This document shows, one piece after another, positions 45,046 through 53,984 of a DNA stretch of 64,000 bases. The notes under the pieces were generated by a model. It ran no database searches. It was not told the origin of the DNA and was given only the letters and a program-made list of their open reading frames with translations. Every line of letters begins with the position of its first letter. Within the stretch, counting starts at the first letter, position 1. The position numbers were made by a program, and so were the translations under genes. Origin of the DNA: an uncultured Oscillospiraceae bacterium (GTDB taxonomy: Bacteria; Bacillota; Clostridia; Oscillospirales; Oscillospiraceae); assembly GCA_934613505.1 (NCBI GenBank), contig CAKTTB010000004.1, positions 70,072 to 134,071 on the forward strand, read 5' to 3'.

Positions 45046-46287
45046 ATGAAATCGATTCGTGATTTGTATAAAGTAGGAAAAGGCCCGTCCAGTTCGCATA
45101 CCATGGGGCCGGAGCGCGCCGCAAAAATCTTCAAGCAGGAAAATCCGGACGCGGACCGGTACGAGGTCACGCTCTACGGCTCGCTGTCGCTGACCGGCGT
45201 CGGCCACGGCACGGACCGCGTGCTGTCTGAGGTCCTGTCTCCCACGCCGGCGGAGATTATCTTCTCCGACAAGAACCCGGACGATCTCAGGCACCCGAAC
45301 ACCATGGACTTCGCCGCGTTCAAGGACGGCGCGCAGACGGCCGGCATGCGCGTGGAGTCCATCGGCGGCGGCGATATCGTCATCGAGGGCCGCGAGGCGC
45401 AGGGCACCGACGAGACCTATCCGGAAAACTCCTTCGCGGAGATCGCCCAGTACTGTAAGTGGCGCTACATCTCCCTGCGTGAGTATGTGGAACTGAACGA
45501 GGGCGCGGAGATCTGGTCGTTTCTGGAGGAGATCTGGAGCACCATGCGCGCCGAGGTCGAAGCGGGACTGGAGGCGACCGGCGTTCTGCCGGGCGGATTG
45601 AACGTGCAGCGCAAGGCAAAATACCTGTATGACCGCCAGCATTCGCAGGAGATCCCGCAGGTGCGCGAGCTGCAGCTGGTCTGCGCCTACGCCTTTGCCG
45701 CCGCCGAGCAGAACGCGGACAACGGCACCATCGTCACCGCGCCGACCTGCGGCAGCTGCGGTGTTCTGCCGGCCGTGCTCATGTACCTGCAGGGCAAATA
45801 CCATTATTCCGATCTGCGCATGGCGCACGCGCTGGGCGTGGCCGGCATCATCGGCAATCTCATCCGGCGCAACGCGTCCATTTCCGGCGCCGAATGCGGC
45901 TGTCAGGCGGAGATCGGCTCGGCCTGTTCCATGGCGGCGGCCGCCATGTGCGAGCTGATGGAGTTCCCGATCGAGCAGATCGAGTACGCCGCCGAGATCG
46001 CCATGGAGCACCATCTGGGCCTCACCTGCGACCCCATCTGCGGTCTTGTGCAGATCCCCTGCATCGAACGCAACGCCGTCGCCGCCAAGCGCGCCATCGA
46101 CTCTGCAAATCTGGCGCACATGCTGGTCGGTACAAGAACGATCTCCTTTGATATGGTCGTGCGAACGATGTATGAGACCGGCATCAGCATGAACCGCGCC
46201 TTCCGCGAGACGAGCGAGGGCGGCCTCGCCCGGCTCTACAGCCGCCGCGCCGGCTCGACCGTCCCGGCTGCACCGACAGCAAAGTAA
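45046..46287 (+). CDS. L-serine dehydratase, single-chain [4Fe-4S] type
   Basis: A 413-residue enzyme turning L-serine into pyruvate and ammonia. The N-terminal (beta-like) domain has GPSSSHTMGPERAA; the C-terminal (alpha-like) domain has cluster and substrate cysteines in APTCGSCGVLPA, GAECGCQAEIGSACSM and LTCDPICGLVQIPC. Most Firmicutes split this into sdaAB and sdaAA; here both are one chain, as in Proteobacteria. The cluster is oxygen-sensitive. RBS CGGAGGA. Confidence 0.93.
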   Translation: MKSIRDLYKVGKGPSSSHTMGPERAAKIFKQENPDADRYEVTLYGSLSLTGVGHGTDRVLSEVLSPTPAEIIFSDKNPDDLRHPNTMDFAAFKDGAQTAGMRVESIGGGDIVIEGREAQGTDETYPENSFAEIAQYCKWRYISLREYVELNEGAEIWSFLEEIWSTMRAEVEAGLEATGVLPGGLNVQRKAKYLYDRQHSQEIPQVRELQLVCAYAFAAAEQNADNGTIVTAPTCGSCGVLPAVLMYLQGKYHYSDLRMAHALGVAGIIGNLIRRNASISGAECGCQAEIGSACSMAAAAMCELMEFPIEQIEYAAEIAMEHHLGLTCDPICGLVQIPCIERNAVAAKRAIDSANLAHMLVGTRTISFDMVVRTMYETGISMNRAFRETSEGGLARLYSRRAGSTVPAAPTAK

Positions 46288-46295
46288 AAAAAGTG

Positions 46296-46345
46296 ACCGT
46301 CCGGCAGAATGCGGGTGCAGACCCACAGCCCGCCGGACGGTTTTC
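46296..46345 (+). terminator. Terminator of the serine dehydratase gene
   Basis: ACCGTCCGGC (46296-46305) pairs with GCCGGACGGT (46332-46341), with an inner GGGT/ACCC helix, then TTTT. Confidence 0.8.
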
Positions 46346-46457
46346 TGCCGGAAACAGAATCACAGCATTTCATGCGGTGAGGAAGGAGAATATATCGGAC
46401 AGATTGGCATTCAGTGCGATCCCCCCTGCCGAGCGCAGCGGGACAGGACGCCTGGCC

Positions 46458-46803
46458 CTAGTTGATGCAGACATAGACAGCATTCGGGTTCTCTGCTGTC
46501 ATCTGCCAGAAGGGATATTTGATAATGGCCGGGGTATTATAGCCGACACCAAGTTCCAGAGACAGAAGCTTCTGACCCTTACGGGCGCGGAGAAAATCGC
46601 TGTACCGCTCTGCACTGGAACAGGCCGTAGCCGCCCTGCGTATAGAACAGCCGCTTTTTGCCAAAGCCCGCCTTCTGGAAGCAGTGGTCCACATTGGTGG
46701 TCAGCACAAAATAGTCCTTGTCTTTTACCAGCGCCAGAAACGCTTCATACACCGGCCTGAGCGCGTCCTGATAGCGGTTGACCCAGATGCTGCTTTCCCG
46801 CAA
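46458..46803 (-). pseudogene. SIR2-family deacetylase-like remnant
   Basis: Two pieces in different frames on the minus strand. The upstream piece (46803-46620) reads VKDKDYFVLTTNVDHCFQKA and GKKRLFYTQGGYGLFQC, as in SIR2-type proteins. The downstream piece (46640-46458) reads AERYSDFLRARKG and LELGVGYNTPAIIKYPFWQM, ending NPNAVYVCIN. The zinc-binding middle is missing, the frames differ by a shift at the junction, and a TAG interrupts what follows (GQASCPA). A stop also lies just upstream of the first piece. No function is expected. Confidence 0.75.
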
Positions 46804-47013
46804 GCCCTACGCGCCGCTCAGGTCGCTCCTCAGCGTTGCCCTATCCTGCGCATAGGTAAAGCATGATTATTGTAAGTTACCGTTGGGTGCGAGTCAAGAA
46901 CTGCTGCAATGTTTGTAAGAGTTACTTCCGGGCACTTTTTTGCAAGATTAACTTCAGCCCGACCGCCCATCCAACCGGAATTTAGTTTTTCTATTGAGGA
47001 AGGAGTTGGAGAT

Positions 47014-47289
47014 ATGGCTACCACTACGAATTTCAGCGTCCGTATGGACAGCGATATTAAAAAGCAGTGTGAAGCTCTGTATGGCGAATGGGGTGTCAAC
47101 CTGACCACCGCTATCAATGTCTTTCTTCGTCAATCGCTCCGTGTCGGCGGTTTTCCTTTTGATGTTCGCATGAAACAACCGAACAAGGAGACCATGGCGG
47201 CGATGTTGGAAGCAGAGCGCATTGCCCGTGATCCGTCTGTGAAGCGCTACTCTGATGTCGAGGAAGCGTTGAGGGCGTTAAAGGAATGA
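47014..47289 (+). CDS. RelB/DinJ-family antitoxin
   Basis: A 91-residue protein with an N-terminal ribbon-helix-helix: TNFSVRMDSDIKKQCEALY and TTAINVFLRQSLRVGGFPF, the DinJ signature. The C-terminal tail (AERIARDPSVKRYSDVEEAL) is the toxin-binding region. RBS GGAAGGAG. The downstream toxin gene overlaps its stop (ATGA) but is broken, so this is an orphan antitoxin. Confidence 0.9.
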   Translation: MATTTNFSVRMDSDIKKQCEALYGEWGVNLTTAINVFLRQSLRVGGFPFDVRMKQPNKETMAAMLEAERIARDPSVKRYSDVEEALRALKE

Positions 47290-47349
47290 GCAAGCATTTA
47301 GACATCATTTGGACGAACCAGTTCAAGAAGGACTATAGGGACAGCATGA
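47286..47349 (+). pseudogene. RelE/YafQ toxin remnant
   Basis: The frame starts on ATG 47286 (4-base overlap with relB). Its first 21 residues, MSKHLDIIWTNQFKKDYRDS, match the YafQ/RelE N-terminus. After about 47349 the similarity ends abruptly and the frame runs into unrelated sequence up to a stop at 47480. The catalytic C-terminal half is gone. Confidence 0.75.
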
Positions 47350-47685
47350 GGGACAGTAGCCCCCTTGCTTTCAGTGACGGGGACATATTCCGCAGATGCT
47401 GGTTCGGCATGACCGTGCAATCACGGTTTTTTCGATACGGAAAACTGCCACTTCCGCACCTCCTTCCTGTGAAAATATAAAGTGTTGATTTTGAGCGGTT
47501 TATCTGTCTGTACGCCTCCGTTGCCTTCCACATGGGAAAATATCCACGCCCTGTTCAGAACGCAAGCCACAGAGAGATAATCCGCAGGTTTGCTGCTCTT
47601 TTTGATACATTTGCGGCTTCCGTCAAGGTATAAAGAAAGCCGTGGATTTGTTTTGAAATCTACGGCTGCTCCATAATGAAGAAGT
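47350..47685. other. Unassigned stretch interrupting the toxin gene
   Basis: About 340 bases that replace the 3' half of the toxin gene. A minus-strand frame (47753-47421) reads YLDGSRKCIKKSSKPADYLS and onward, without a start or family I know. It looks like a fragment of a mobile element. Confidence 0.4.
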
Positions 47686-47874
47686 ATGAAATTGAAAAAG
47701 GTGCTGACTGCCCAGCTGCGGCAGATGGAGGAGAGCGGCCTTCTTACCCGCACGGTCTACCCCGAGGTGCCGCCCCACGTAGACTACACGCTGATGGAAC
47801 TGGGCTGCAGTCTCAAGCCCATTCTCGACGCCATGTGGACATGGGGGGAAACCTGCAAGCAGAAGCAGGCGTGA
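47686..47874 (+). pseudogene. HxlR-family regulator, C-terminal fragment
   Basis: Sixty-two residues matching the end of HxlR winged-helix regulators: LTAQLRQMEESGLLTRTVYP, then VPPHVDYTLMELGCSLKPIL and DAMWTWGE. The N-terminal third, with the first helices and the usual conserved Cys, is missing, and there is no ribosome site. Confidence 0.8.
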
Positions 47875-47899
47875 ACGCCTGCTGTAAAACACAATACGG

Positions 47900-47938
47900 T
47901 GCGGATGCCCGGAAGTGATCCTCCGGGCATCCGCTTTT
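47900..47938 (+). terminator. Terminator after the HxlR fragment
   Basis: A 13-bp stem GCGGATGCCCGGA/TCCGGGCATCCGC followed by TTTTT. Confidence 0.88.
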
Positions 47939-47942
47939 TATA

Positions 47943-47972
47943 CAAAAAGGGCCGCAGCGGTAAGCTGCGGCC
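47943..47972 (-). terminator. Terminator of the LysR gene
   Basis: A 10-bp stem GGGCCGCAGC/GCTGCGGCCC with TTTTT on the minus strand. Confidence 0.88.
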
Positions 47973-47990
47973 CTGCATCTGCGAGGCGTC

Positions 47991-48884
47991 TCAGGGCGTT
48001 TCTGCCCAGTATTTCTGTGCATAGCTCCAGAAGTGCTTCATATTATCATGCATGGCATGCTTCCGGCGGCGGATAAGTGCCGTTGTGCTGATGATTTTTT
48101 CGTGCAGATGCACGATCTTCAGATGTTCTGACGGGGTGCGGATTGCGATTTTCTCCATAGAGAAGGCGATAAACTGATCGTTCTGCATCATATCGATCAA
48201 CGCAGTTCGCCCACCGATCGTGAAATATGGGTTCGGTGTAAATCCGCCTTTCAGGCAGGCGGCTTCACAGAGATTGTAGAAGTCGGTCCCTTTCATGGGA
48301 AACGCGATTTTTTCATTCTGCAGCTGTGCAGCGGAAACGGTGTCGTATTGTGCAAGCCGGTGCCCGAGTGGGACAAGTATGATCAGTTCATCCTGAACAA
48401 GCGGGATCACATCATACTGATCCATATCCAGAAAGTCAATCCGGGTAATAGCGCAGTCATACTCACCGCGGCGAAGACTGTCATATACAAAGGTACTCTC
48501 CGAAAGCTCGATGATGGACAGAGCAATTCCGGGATATGCGGATTTGAAGCCGGAAAAGAAGGAAGCAAGGGAATACGGATGGATGACCGGAATCGATGAG
48601 ACCCGGACCAAACCGGTATGCGCGGCGCTGAACTGCTGAAGGGAGGCGCGCATGCTGTAGTAGTTGAGCTCAAAGTCCTTTGCGTATTTGAAAAAAAACT
48701 GTCCGGCGTCAGTCAGGACCAAATTCCGCTTGCTGCGGGTAAACAGCTCAACGCCCAGCTCTCTTTCGAGCGCCATGATTTTCTTTGAAAAGGAGGATTG
48801 TGAAATATTGTTATCTGCAGCCGCAACTGTAAAATTGCCGACATCGACTGCGGAGATAAAATATCGGATCTGCGTGGTATCCAT
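47991..48884 (-). CDS. LysR-family transcriptional regulator
   Basis: A 297-residue regulator. The winged helix is at 1-60 (IRYFISAVDVGNFTVAAADN, SQSSFSKKIMALERELG), followed by the linker helix and a periplasmic-binding-like effector domain (about 90-290). It diverges from the aldolase gene that opens the catabolic cluster, the classic layout for a regulator of that cluster. Its own promoter is near perfect. The effector is unknown but presumably a cluster metabolite. Confidence 0.93.
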   Translation of the reverse strand: MDTTQIRYFISAVDVGNFTVAAADNNISQSSFSKKIMALERELGVELFTRSKRNLVLTDAGQFFFKYAKDFELNYYSMRASLQQFSAAHTGLVRVSSIPVIHPYSLASFFSGFKSAYPGIALSIIELSESTFVYDSLRRGEYDCAITRIDFLDMDQYDVIPLVQDELIILVPLGHRLAQYDTVSAAQLQNEKIAFPMKGTDFYNLCEAACLKGGFTPNPYFTIGGRTALIDMMQNDQFIAFSMEKIAIRTPSEHLKIVHLHEKIISTTALIRRRKHAMHDNMKHFWSYAQKYWAETP

Positions 48885-48988
48885 AGATAATGCCTCCAGA
48901 ATCAGGTGATAATCTGCCGGTGCAGACAGGAACCTGCTGCACCGGTATCTGCTACAGCAAATTGCGTATATTGAAACAGATTACAGTT

Positions 48989-49017
48989 ATTATAAGGTAT
49001 CGGGCGAAATGTGTCAA
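48989..49017 (-). promoter_or_regulatory. Promoter of the LysR gene
   Basis: Perfect TTGACA (49017-49012) and perfect TATAAT (48994-48989) on the minus strand with a 17-base spacer, about 105 bases before the start. Confidence 0.85.
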
Positions 49018-49019
49018 AT

Positions 49020-49114
49020 AAAAACAAACGGCGTACGCAGTGCGGGTTCGATTCCAAATCAAAATTGGCTGATTCAACATTCGAATTGCTCTGCCTGAGA
49101 AGACGCTTTATACT
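49020..49114 (+). promoter_or_regulatory. Promoter and possible LysR sites of the catabolic cluster
   Basis: TTGCTC (49086-49091) and TATACT (49109-49114) with 17 bases. Just upstream are CCAAATCAAAATTGG (near 49053) and ATTCGAAT (near 49079), dyads of the T-N11-A kind that LysR proteins use. The first overlaps neither promoter box. Confidence 0.55.
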
Positions 49115-49164
49115 TTTACATATACAGCGGAAGCTGTAACTATCGAATAAGGAGCGGATATACC

Positions 49165-50070
49165 ATGAAAAAAATGTATGGCGTTAATACACCCTTGAGT
49201 TGTCCGATGAAAGAAAATGGAGCAGTTGATCATGACGGACTTGCATCGTTGAGCGATTTTCTGGCGGGCAAGGGCATTCACGGCCTGTACGTCAACGGCT
49301 CTACCGGCGAAATGTGCTATCTGAGCACGCAGGAGCGGAAAGAAGTGCTTGAGACCGTGATCAAGGCCAATGCCGGCAGATCGCAGGTTTTCGCAATGGT
49401 CGGCTCTCTGACGACGCAGGAGACGGTCGAACTGGCACAGCATGCCGAAAAAGTCGGTGCAGACGGAATTGGCGTTGTGACCCCGTTCTACTACAAGCTG
49501 GATGACGAAGAGCTTCTGGGCCATTTCAAGGCGGTGTCCGAGAGCGTTTCCTCGGATTTCCCCATCTATCTGTACGGAATCCCGCAGCTCGCTGTGAATG
49601 ATATCACCCCGGCTCTGGCCGAACGTGTGGCTGAGGCCTGCCCGAATGTGGTCGGCATCAAGTACAGCTACCCGGATATGCCGCGTCTGCTGAAGTTCAT
49701 GAACGTCCATGACGGCACGTTCTCCGTGCTTGCCGGCCCGGATGATCTGTTCTTTGCTACGCTCTGCTCCGGCGGCGACGGCACGATCTCCGGCAACTCG
49801 AACGTGATCCCCGAGCTGTATCTTGCCATCTATGATGCATTCAAGAAGGGCGATTATGAGACCGGCCGCAAGCTGCAGGCCCGTGTCAATCTGATCATTG
49901 ACTATCTTTCCGGTCCGAACAACATGTCCAGATACAAGGTCGGCCTGAAGTACCGCGGCGTGATCAAGTGCGCAGCCATGCGCAAGCCGCTGCGCAGCAT
50001 CTCGGAAGAGAGCGAAAAGGAACTCATCGAGGCGCTTGAGCGTCTGCGCTATCTCGACACGAACGTCTGA
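49165..50070 (+). CDS. DapA/NanA-family aldolase
   Basis: A 301-residue TIM-barrel aldolase of the dihydrodipicolinate synthase/N-acetylneuraminate lyase superfamily. GSTGEMCYLS is of the NanA type (DapA has GTTGE). LYGIP supplies the catalytic Tyr, and GIKYS holds the Schiff-base Lys. Given the dehydrogenases and importer in the cluster, it probably cleaves a 2-keto-3-deoxy acid to pyruvate and an aldehyde rather than serving lysine synthesis. Sialic acid is possible, but no nanE or nanK neighbours are seen. Confidence 0.85.
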   Translation: MKKMYGVNTPLSCPMKENGAVDHDGLASLSDFLAGKGIHGLYVNGSTGEMCYLSTQERKEVLETVIKANAGRSQVFAMVGSLTTQETVELAQHAEKVGADGIGVVTPFYYKLDDEELLGHFKAVSESVSSDFPIYLYGIPQLAVNDITPALAERVAEACPNVVGIKYSYPDMPRLLKFMNVHDGTFSVLAGPDDLFFATLCSGGDGTISGNSNVIPELYLAIYDAFKKGDYETGRKLQARVNLIIDYLSGPNNMSRYKVGLKYRGVIKCAAMRKPLRSISEESEKELIEALERLRYLDTNV

Positions 50071-50096
50071 TCATAGATTATTTTCATAATGTATGC

Positions 50097-50126
50097 CGGC
50101 CCCGATATGAAACCGTATCGGGGCCG
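50097..50126 (+). other. Intercistronic hairpin
   Basis: An 11-bp stem CGGCCCCGATA/TATCGGGGCCG without a T-run, between the aldolase and dehydrogenase genes. More likely an RNA-stability or attenuation element than a full stop. Confidence 0.6.
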
Positions 50127-50152
50127 CGCAAAAACTTTTCCAGGAGGGTAAC

Positions 50153-51175
50153 ATGAAGGCACTGGTTTACACCGGAAGCAGGCAGGTTCAGGTCCGGGAC
50201 GTTCCCATTCCGGAGCCTGAAGAGGGCTATGTCCGCATTCGTGTCCGTTATTGCGGCGTCTGCGGTTCCGATGTTTCGATTTATATGGGAATGCATCCCC
50301 GCGCGCAGGCACCGCTTGTGCTTGGACACGAGATTATCGGATACGTGGACAAAAAGAATACGGATAAGGGCGACTATGAAATAGGTGACCGTGTCGCACT
50401 CTGGCCTAATATCCCGTGCGAAGAATGTCTCTTCTGCAAGAGCGGAACACCGCATGTGTGCAAGAACCTCAGAATTATCGGAATCGACCGGGACGGCGGC
50501 ATGGCTGAATATGTCATCTGCCGGTGGGACCGGATCTACAAGCTCGATCCGTCTGTCTCCGACCGTGCGGCTGCTGTTGTGGAGCCGCTTGCAGTCGGCG
50601 TCCGGAGCGTGCATCAGGCCGATTTCCGGACACTGTCCACTGCGACGGTGATCGGGGCAGGTCCGATCGGCTTTACGACGGCGATCATGCTGAAAGCAGC
50701 CGGTGCCTCCAGGATTATTATCTCCGACCACTCGGAAGAGCGGCTGAAGCGCTGCCGGGAGCTTGGCTTTGAAGCAGTCAACGCGTCGCAGACGACAGTT
50801 TCCAACTATGTGATGGAACAGACGGACGGAAACGGCACGGACTATGTATTTGAATGCAGCGGCTCTGCAAAGGGCATGCTGGAGATGAGCATCGCCTGCA
50901 AGATCGGCGGGACGATCTGCCTGGTGAGCGTTCCCAAGCAGCTCCGCGAGGTCAACCTCCGTGATGTCAATTTCCGCGAACAGACGATCCGCGGCTCTCG
51001 CGGACATACCCAGGCGGAGTTCCAGCAGGCCGTTCAGTACTTGCCCGCCGTGCAGAAGGATCTGGAGAAAACGGTATCCCAGATTATTCCGCTGGAGCAG
51101 GCGGACGGCGTTTTTGACCTGCTTGCAGACCCGGACACGATGACAATCAAGGTTCTTATTGACTGCATGAAATAA
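50153..51175 (+). CDS. Zinc-dependent alcohol/polyol dehydrogenase (MDR)
   Basis: A 340-residue medium-chain dehydrogenase. Catalytic zinc residues are Cys in YCGVCGSD and His-Glu in LGHEIIG; the structural zinc site is the Cys cluster CEECLFCKSGTPHVC. The Rossmann motif is VIGAGPIGFTTA. It is close to sorbitol or L-threonine/L-idonate dehydrogenases that oxidise a secondary alcohol with NAD. Its neighbours suggest a sugar acid or polyol. RBS AGGAGGG. Confidence 0.9.
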   Translation: MKALVYTGSRQVQVRDVPIPEPEEGYVRIRVRYCGVCGSDVSIYMGMHPRAQAPLVLGHEIIGYVDKKNTDKGDYEIGDRVALWPNIPCEECLFCKSGTPHVCKNLRIIGIDRDGGMAEYVICRWDRIYKLDPSVSDRAAAVVEPLAVGVRSVHQADFRTLSTATVIGAGPIGFTTAIMLKAAGASRIIISDHSEERLKRCRELGFEAVNASQTTVSNYVMEQTDGNGTDYVFECSGSAKGMLEMSIACKIGGTICLVSVPKQLREVNLRDVNFREQTIRGSRGHTQAEFQQAVQYLPAVQKDLEKTVSQIIPLEQADGVFDLLADPDTMTIKVLIDCMK

Positions 51176-51193
51176 ATGGAGGTGCACTCTTCT

Positions 51194-52150
51194 ATGTATC
51201 GTGTACTTGTATCAGCTACAAATTATTCGAAGTACTGCGCAAGAGGAAAGCAGTATCTTCTTGAAAATGGATTCCAGGTCGATGAGACAAAGAACGACCG
51301 TCCGTATACCCAGCAGGAGCTTCTGGATATGATCGCCGATTATGACGCTGCAATCGTCGGCTGTGACAGCTGGGGCGAGGAAGTTCTTTCCAAAGCACAC
51401 AAGCTGAAGGCAATTGCCAGATTCGGCGTCGGCATCGACAATCTGGATCTCGAAGCGGCAAAGCGGCATGGCGTCCATGTGACATATTGCCCGGGGATCA
51501 ACAGCAACTCTGTCTCTGAGCATGCGATCATGCTGATGCTTGCGATGGAACGCTATCTTCCGCGGCTGAATGAAACGACCAGACAGGGCATGTGGGAGCG
51601 CGTGATGGTCCATGAGATCAACGCGTGCACCATCGGCCTGCTCGGCTTCGGGAACATCGCCCGGAAGGTGGCTGAAAAGCTGCAGCCGTTCCATCCCGCA
51701 AAGATCCTTGCGTATGACGCATATCCCAACTATGAAGAGGCCGAGCGTCTACATGTCACCATGTGTGATCTGGAGACGGTCCTCAGCGAGAGCGACATTG
51801 TGTCGATCCATGTCCCGTCCATTCCCGAGACGCACCATCTGATCTGCGACAAGACGCTTGCGCAGATGAAGCCGGGGGCATATCTCATCAATACGGCCCG
51901 CGGACCGATCGTGGACGAAGAGGCTGCTGCACGGGCACTGGCAAGCGGCCGGCTCGGTGCCATGGCCAGCGACGTGTTCGAGAGCGACCCTGTCAGAATG
52001 GACAATCCGCTTCTCGCCCAGAAAAACTTTATCTGCACCCCGCATACGGCGGCCGAGTCCTATGAAGTGTACGACAAGGTCGGCTATATGACGGCAGAAG
52101 CTGTTGTTGACATTCTGAACAACAGAACGCCGGTCAATCAGCTGGTGTAA
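51194..52150 (+). CDS. D-2-hydroxyacid dehydrogenase, first copy
   Basis: A 318-residue NAD-dependent dehydrogenase of the SerA/GyaR group. It has the Rossmann motif LLGFGNIARKVAEKL, Arg in NTARGPIVDE, Glu in the ESDPV region and His in CTPHTAAES. There is no C-terminal ACT domain, so it is not a regulated serine-pathway SerA. It shares its overall layout with the protein at 55712 but the two are clearly diverged. ATG 51194 is chosen over 51176 because GGAGG lies between them. Confidence 0.9.
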   Translation: MYRVLVSATNYSKYCARGKQYLLENGFQVDETKNDRPYTQQELLDMIADYDAAIVGCDSWGEEVLSKAHKLKAIARFGVGIDNLDLEAAKRHGVHVTYCPGINSNSVSEHAIMLMLAMERYLPRLNETTRQGMWERVMVHEINACTIGLLGFGNIARKVAEKLQPFHPAKILAYDAYPNYEEAERLHVTMCDLETVLSESDIVSIHVPSIPETHHLICDKTLAQMKPGAYLINTARGPIVDEEAAARALASGRLGAMASDVFESDPVRMDNPLLAQKNFICTPHTAAESYEVYDKVGYMTAEAVVDILNNRTPVNQLV

Positions 52151-52189
52151 CGGAGCAGAACGGAAAAACCAGAGACCGGATAATCAGGA

Positions 52190-52220
52190 GCCCCTCTGAT
52201 GCAGCAGGCATCAGAGGGGC
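52190..52220 (+). terminator. Hairpin closing the first half of the cluster
   Basis: A 13-bp stem GCCCCTCTGATGC/GCATCAGAGGGGC, loop AGCAG, without a clear T-run. The 354-base gap to the next gene otherwise holds only a promoter. Confidence 0.6.
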
Positions 52221-52396
52221 GTTGCGCATACCCGGTGCGGCAGATCTGTCCCGGAAATGGCGCGTGTTTGCGCAGAAAACACGGCGCACCGCGGGATTTG
52301 CTGTCCATATCCACCAAAACTTGCATTGATATTTTGTAAATATGCACAATGCAGACGTAGAATTCAAAAGAGGAATAGTGCAATTCGCAAAAAGAA

Positions 52397-52425
52397 TTGT
52401 TCTTTCGGCACAGCACCGGTAAAAT
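52397..52425 (+). promoter_or_regulatory. Promoter of the ABC importer genes
   Basis: TTGTTC (52397-52402) and TAAAAT (52420-52425) with a 17-base spacer, 80 bases before the binding-protein start. Confidence 0.6.
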
Positions 52426-52504
52426 AATATCCAAGGACACAGCGTGTAGCGTGTTTGAACAGGGAGTATGGTAAGTCAATAAAAAAGAAAAGGAGCGAAA
52501 CCAG

Positions 52505-53872
52505 ATGAAAAAAATTATTTGTTTGATTCTTGCAGCGCTGATGCTTTTTGCCGCCCTGACCGGCTGCAGCAAAAAGGTGGAAGACGCTACTCCGGCGACC
52601 GACGCTGAAGCCCCGGCACAGACAAGCCAGGACAGCACGGAAACCGCTGAGGGCGAAACCAAGAAGTACAACGTAACTCTCCATGTGGTAGGCGTTGACA
52701 ACGTCGTTTCCACGACGTTTATGCAGTATGCCGACGAGCTCGAAGAACTGTACGGTATCACCATTGATTTCCAGCAGTTCAGCAACGAGCAGTCCTCCAA
52801 CAAGATCGCAGTCAGCATGGCGGCCGGCGGCTCGGACATCGACGTCATGATGATCCGCCCGCTCGACGGAACGCTTCTTTATTCCCAGAACGGCTGGCTG
52901 GAGAACCTGCAGCCCTACATCGACGCAGATCCGTCCGTGGAATATGATGACTTCATGACTGCCTGCGCAGATGTCTGCACGGATGCGGATGGCGATACGG
53001 TCTGCCTGCCTGTTATGACAGAATCCGGCGTTATCTTCTACAACAAGACCCTGTTCGAGAAGGCTGGCATTACGAAGACCCCGGAAACCTGGGAAGAGCT
53101 GTATGAGACGGCTGTCAAGCTGAATGACCCGGCAAACGACATCTGTGGCTTTGCATGCCGTGGTTCCGGCAACCCCGCCGTTACCCAGTTCTCCGCTGTG
53201 ATCCGTTCCTTCGGCGGCGACTTCTTCGATGAGAACAAGAATGCAACGATCAACACCCCGGAAGCGATCGAGGCTTTCCAGTTCTACGGCAAGCTTCTGC
53301 GTGATGCCGGCCCGGCAGGCGTTCTGAACATGGGCTGGATCGAGACTTGGAACCTCTTCACACAGGGCAAGTGCGCGATGCGTCTTGACGCCAACACGAA
53401 CCTTGGCTCCTGGAACGACGACGATTCTGTGATTTCTCTGGACGAGGTTGGCTTCTTCGACGTGCCGACCGGCCCGAACGGCGACTACGGCAACTATTAC
53501 ATCACTTCTTGGGCGCTGGCTATCAGCTCCGGCTCTCCGAACAAGGAGGCTGCATGGCAGTTTGTCAAGTGGGCTTCCAGCAAGGAAATGCAGATCCGTG
53601 CACAGCAGAACGGCAACTCCGGCGCCCGTCTGTCCTGCTGGGCAGAGGACTACCTGCCCTGGCCGCAGGAGGCTCAGGAGATCGCAGCAATCGCCGGCAA
53701 CAAGAGCTACGGCACTGACCGTCCGTACTGCATCAACGTTTCCGAGGCGCGTGACCTGATCGGCGAAGTCATCGTGGCTGCAATTGAGGGCACCGATGAT
53801 GCGTCCCTGCAGAAGCTGGCAGATGAGAAGAACGCACAGTTCCAGGCGCTTCTGGACAGCGAAAAGCAGTAA
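52505..53872 (+). CDS. Sugar ABC transporter substrate-binding lipoprotein
   Basis: A 455-residue cluster-1 solute-binding protein. A signal peptide ends in the lipobox LTGC (Cys20), followed by an acidic, Thr/Ala-rich linker. The mature part has the family block GVIFYNKTLFEKAGI and later KEAAWQFVKWASSKEMQ. Anchored to the outer face of the membrane, it should deliver a sugar or oligosaccharide to the permeases that follow. RBS AAAGGAG. Confidence 0.93.
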   Translation: MKKIICLILAALMLFAALTGCSKKVEDATPATDAEAPAQTSQDSTETAEGETKKYNVTLHVVGVDNVVSTTFMQYADELEELYGITIDFQQFSNEQSSNKIAVSMAAGGSDIDVMMIRPLDGTLLYSQNGWLENLQPYIDADPSVEYDDFMTACADVCTDADGDTVCLPVMTESGVIFYNKTLFEKAGITKTPETWEELYETAVKLNDPANDICGFACRGSGNPAVTQFSAVIRSFGGDFFDENKNATINTPEAIEAFQFYGKLLRDAGPAGVLNMGWIETWNLFTQGKCAMRLDANTNLGSWNDDDSVISLDEVGFFDVPTGPNGDYGNYYITSWALAISSGSPNKEAAWQFVKWASSKEMQIRAQQNGNSGARLSCWAEDYLPWPQEAQEIAAIAGNKSYGTDRPYCINVSEARDLIGEVIVAAIEGTDDASLQKLADEKNAQFQALLDSEKQ

Positions 53873-53908
53873 GCACAGTCCTGAGAACTAGACAGATTTA
53901 ACGTAGCT

Positions 53909-53951
53909 TATCCAACGCATCTTCGCAGGAGCTGCGCGGATGCGTTGGATA
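53909..53951 (+). other. Strong hairpin between binding-protein and permease genes
   Basis: A 13-bp stem TATCCAACGCATC/GATGCGTTGGATA with an inner CGCAG/CTGCG helix, followed by TTCTTTTATT. Typical of a processing or attenuation site that gives more binding protein than permease. Confidence 0.75.
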
Positions 53952-53984
53952 TTCTTTTATTATCACAGAAAGGAGACACAAGGA

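Noticed and set aside
53940..53984. ATG 53940 as start of the first sugar permease
   Set aside because: It lies within the 3' arm of a strong hairpin and has no ribosome site. TTG 53985 has AAAGGAG.
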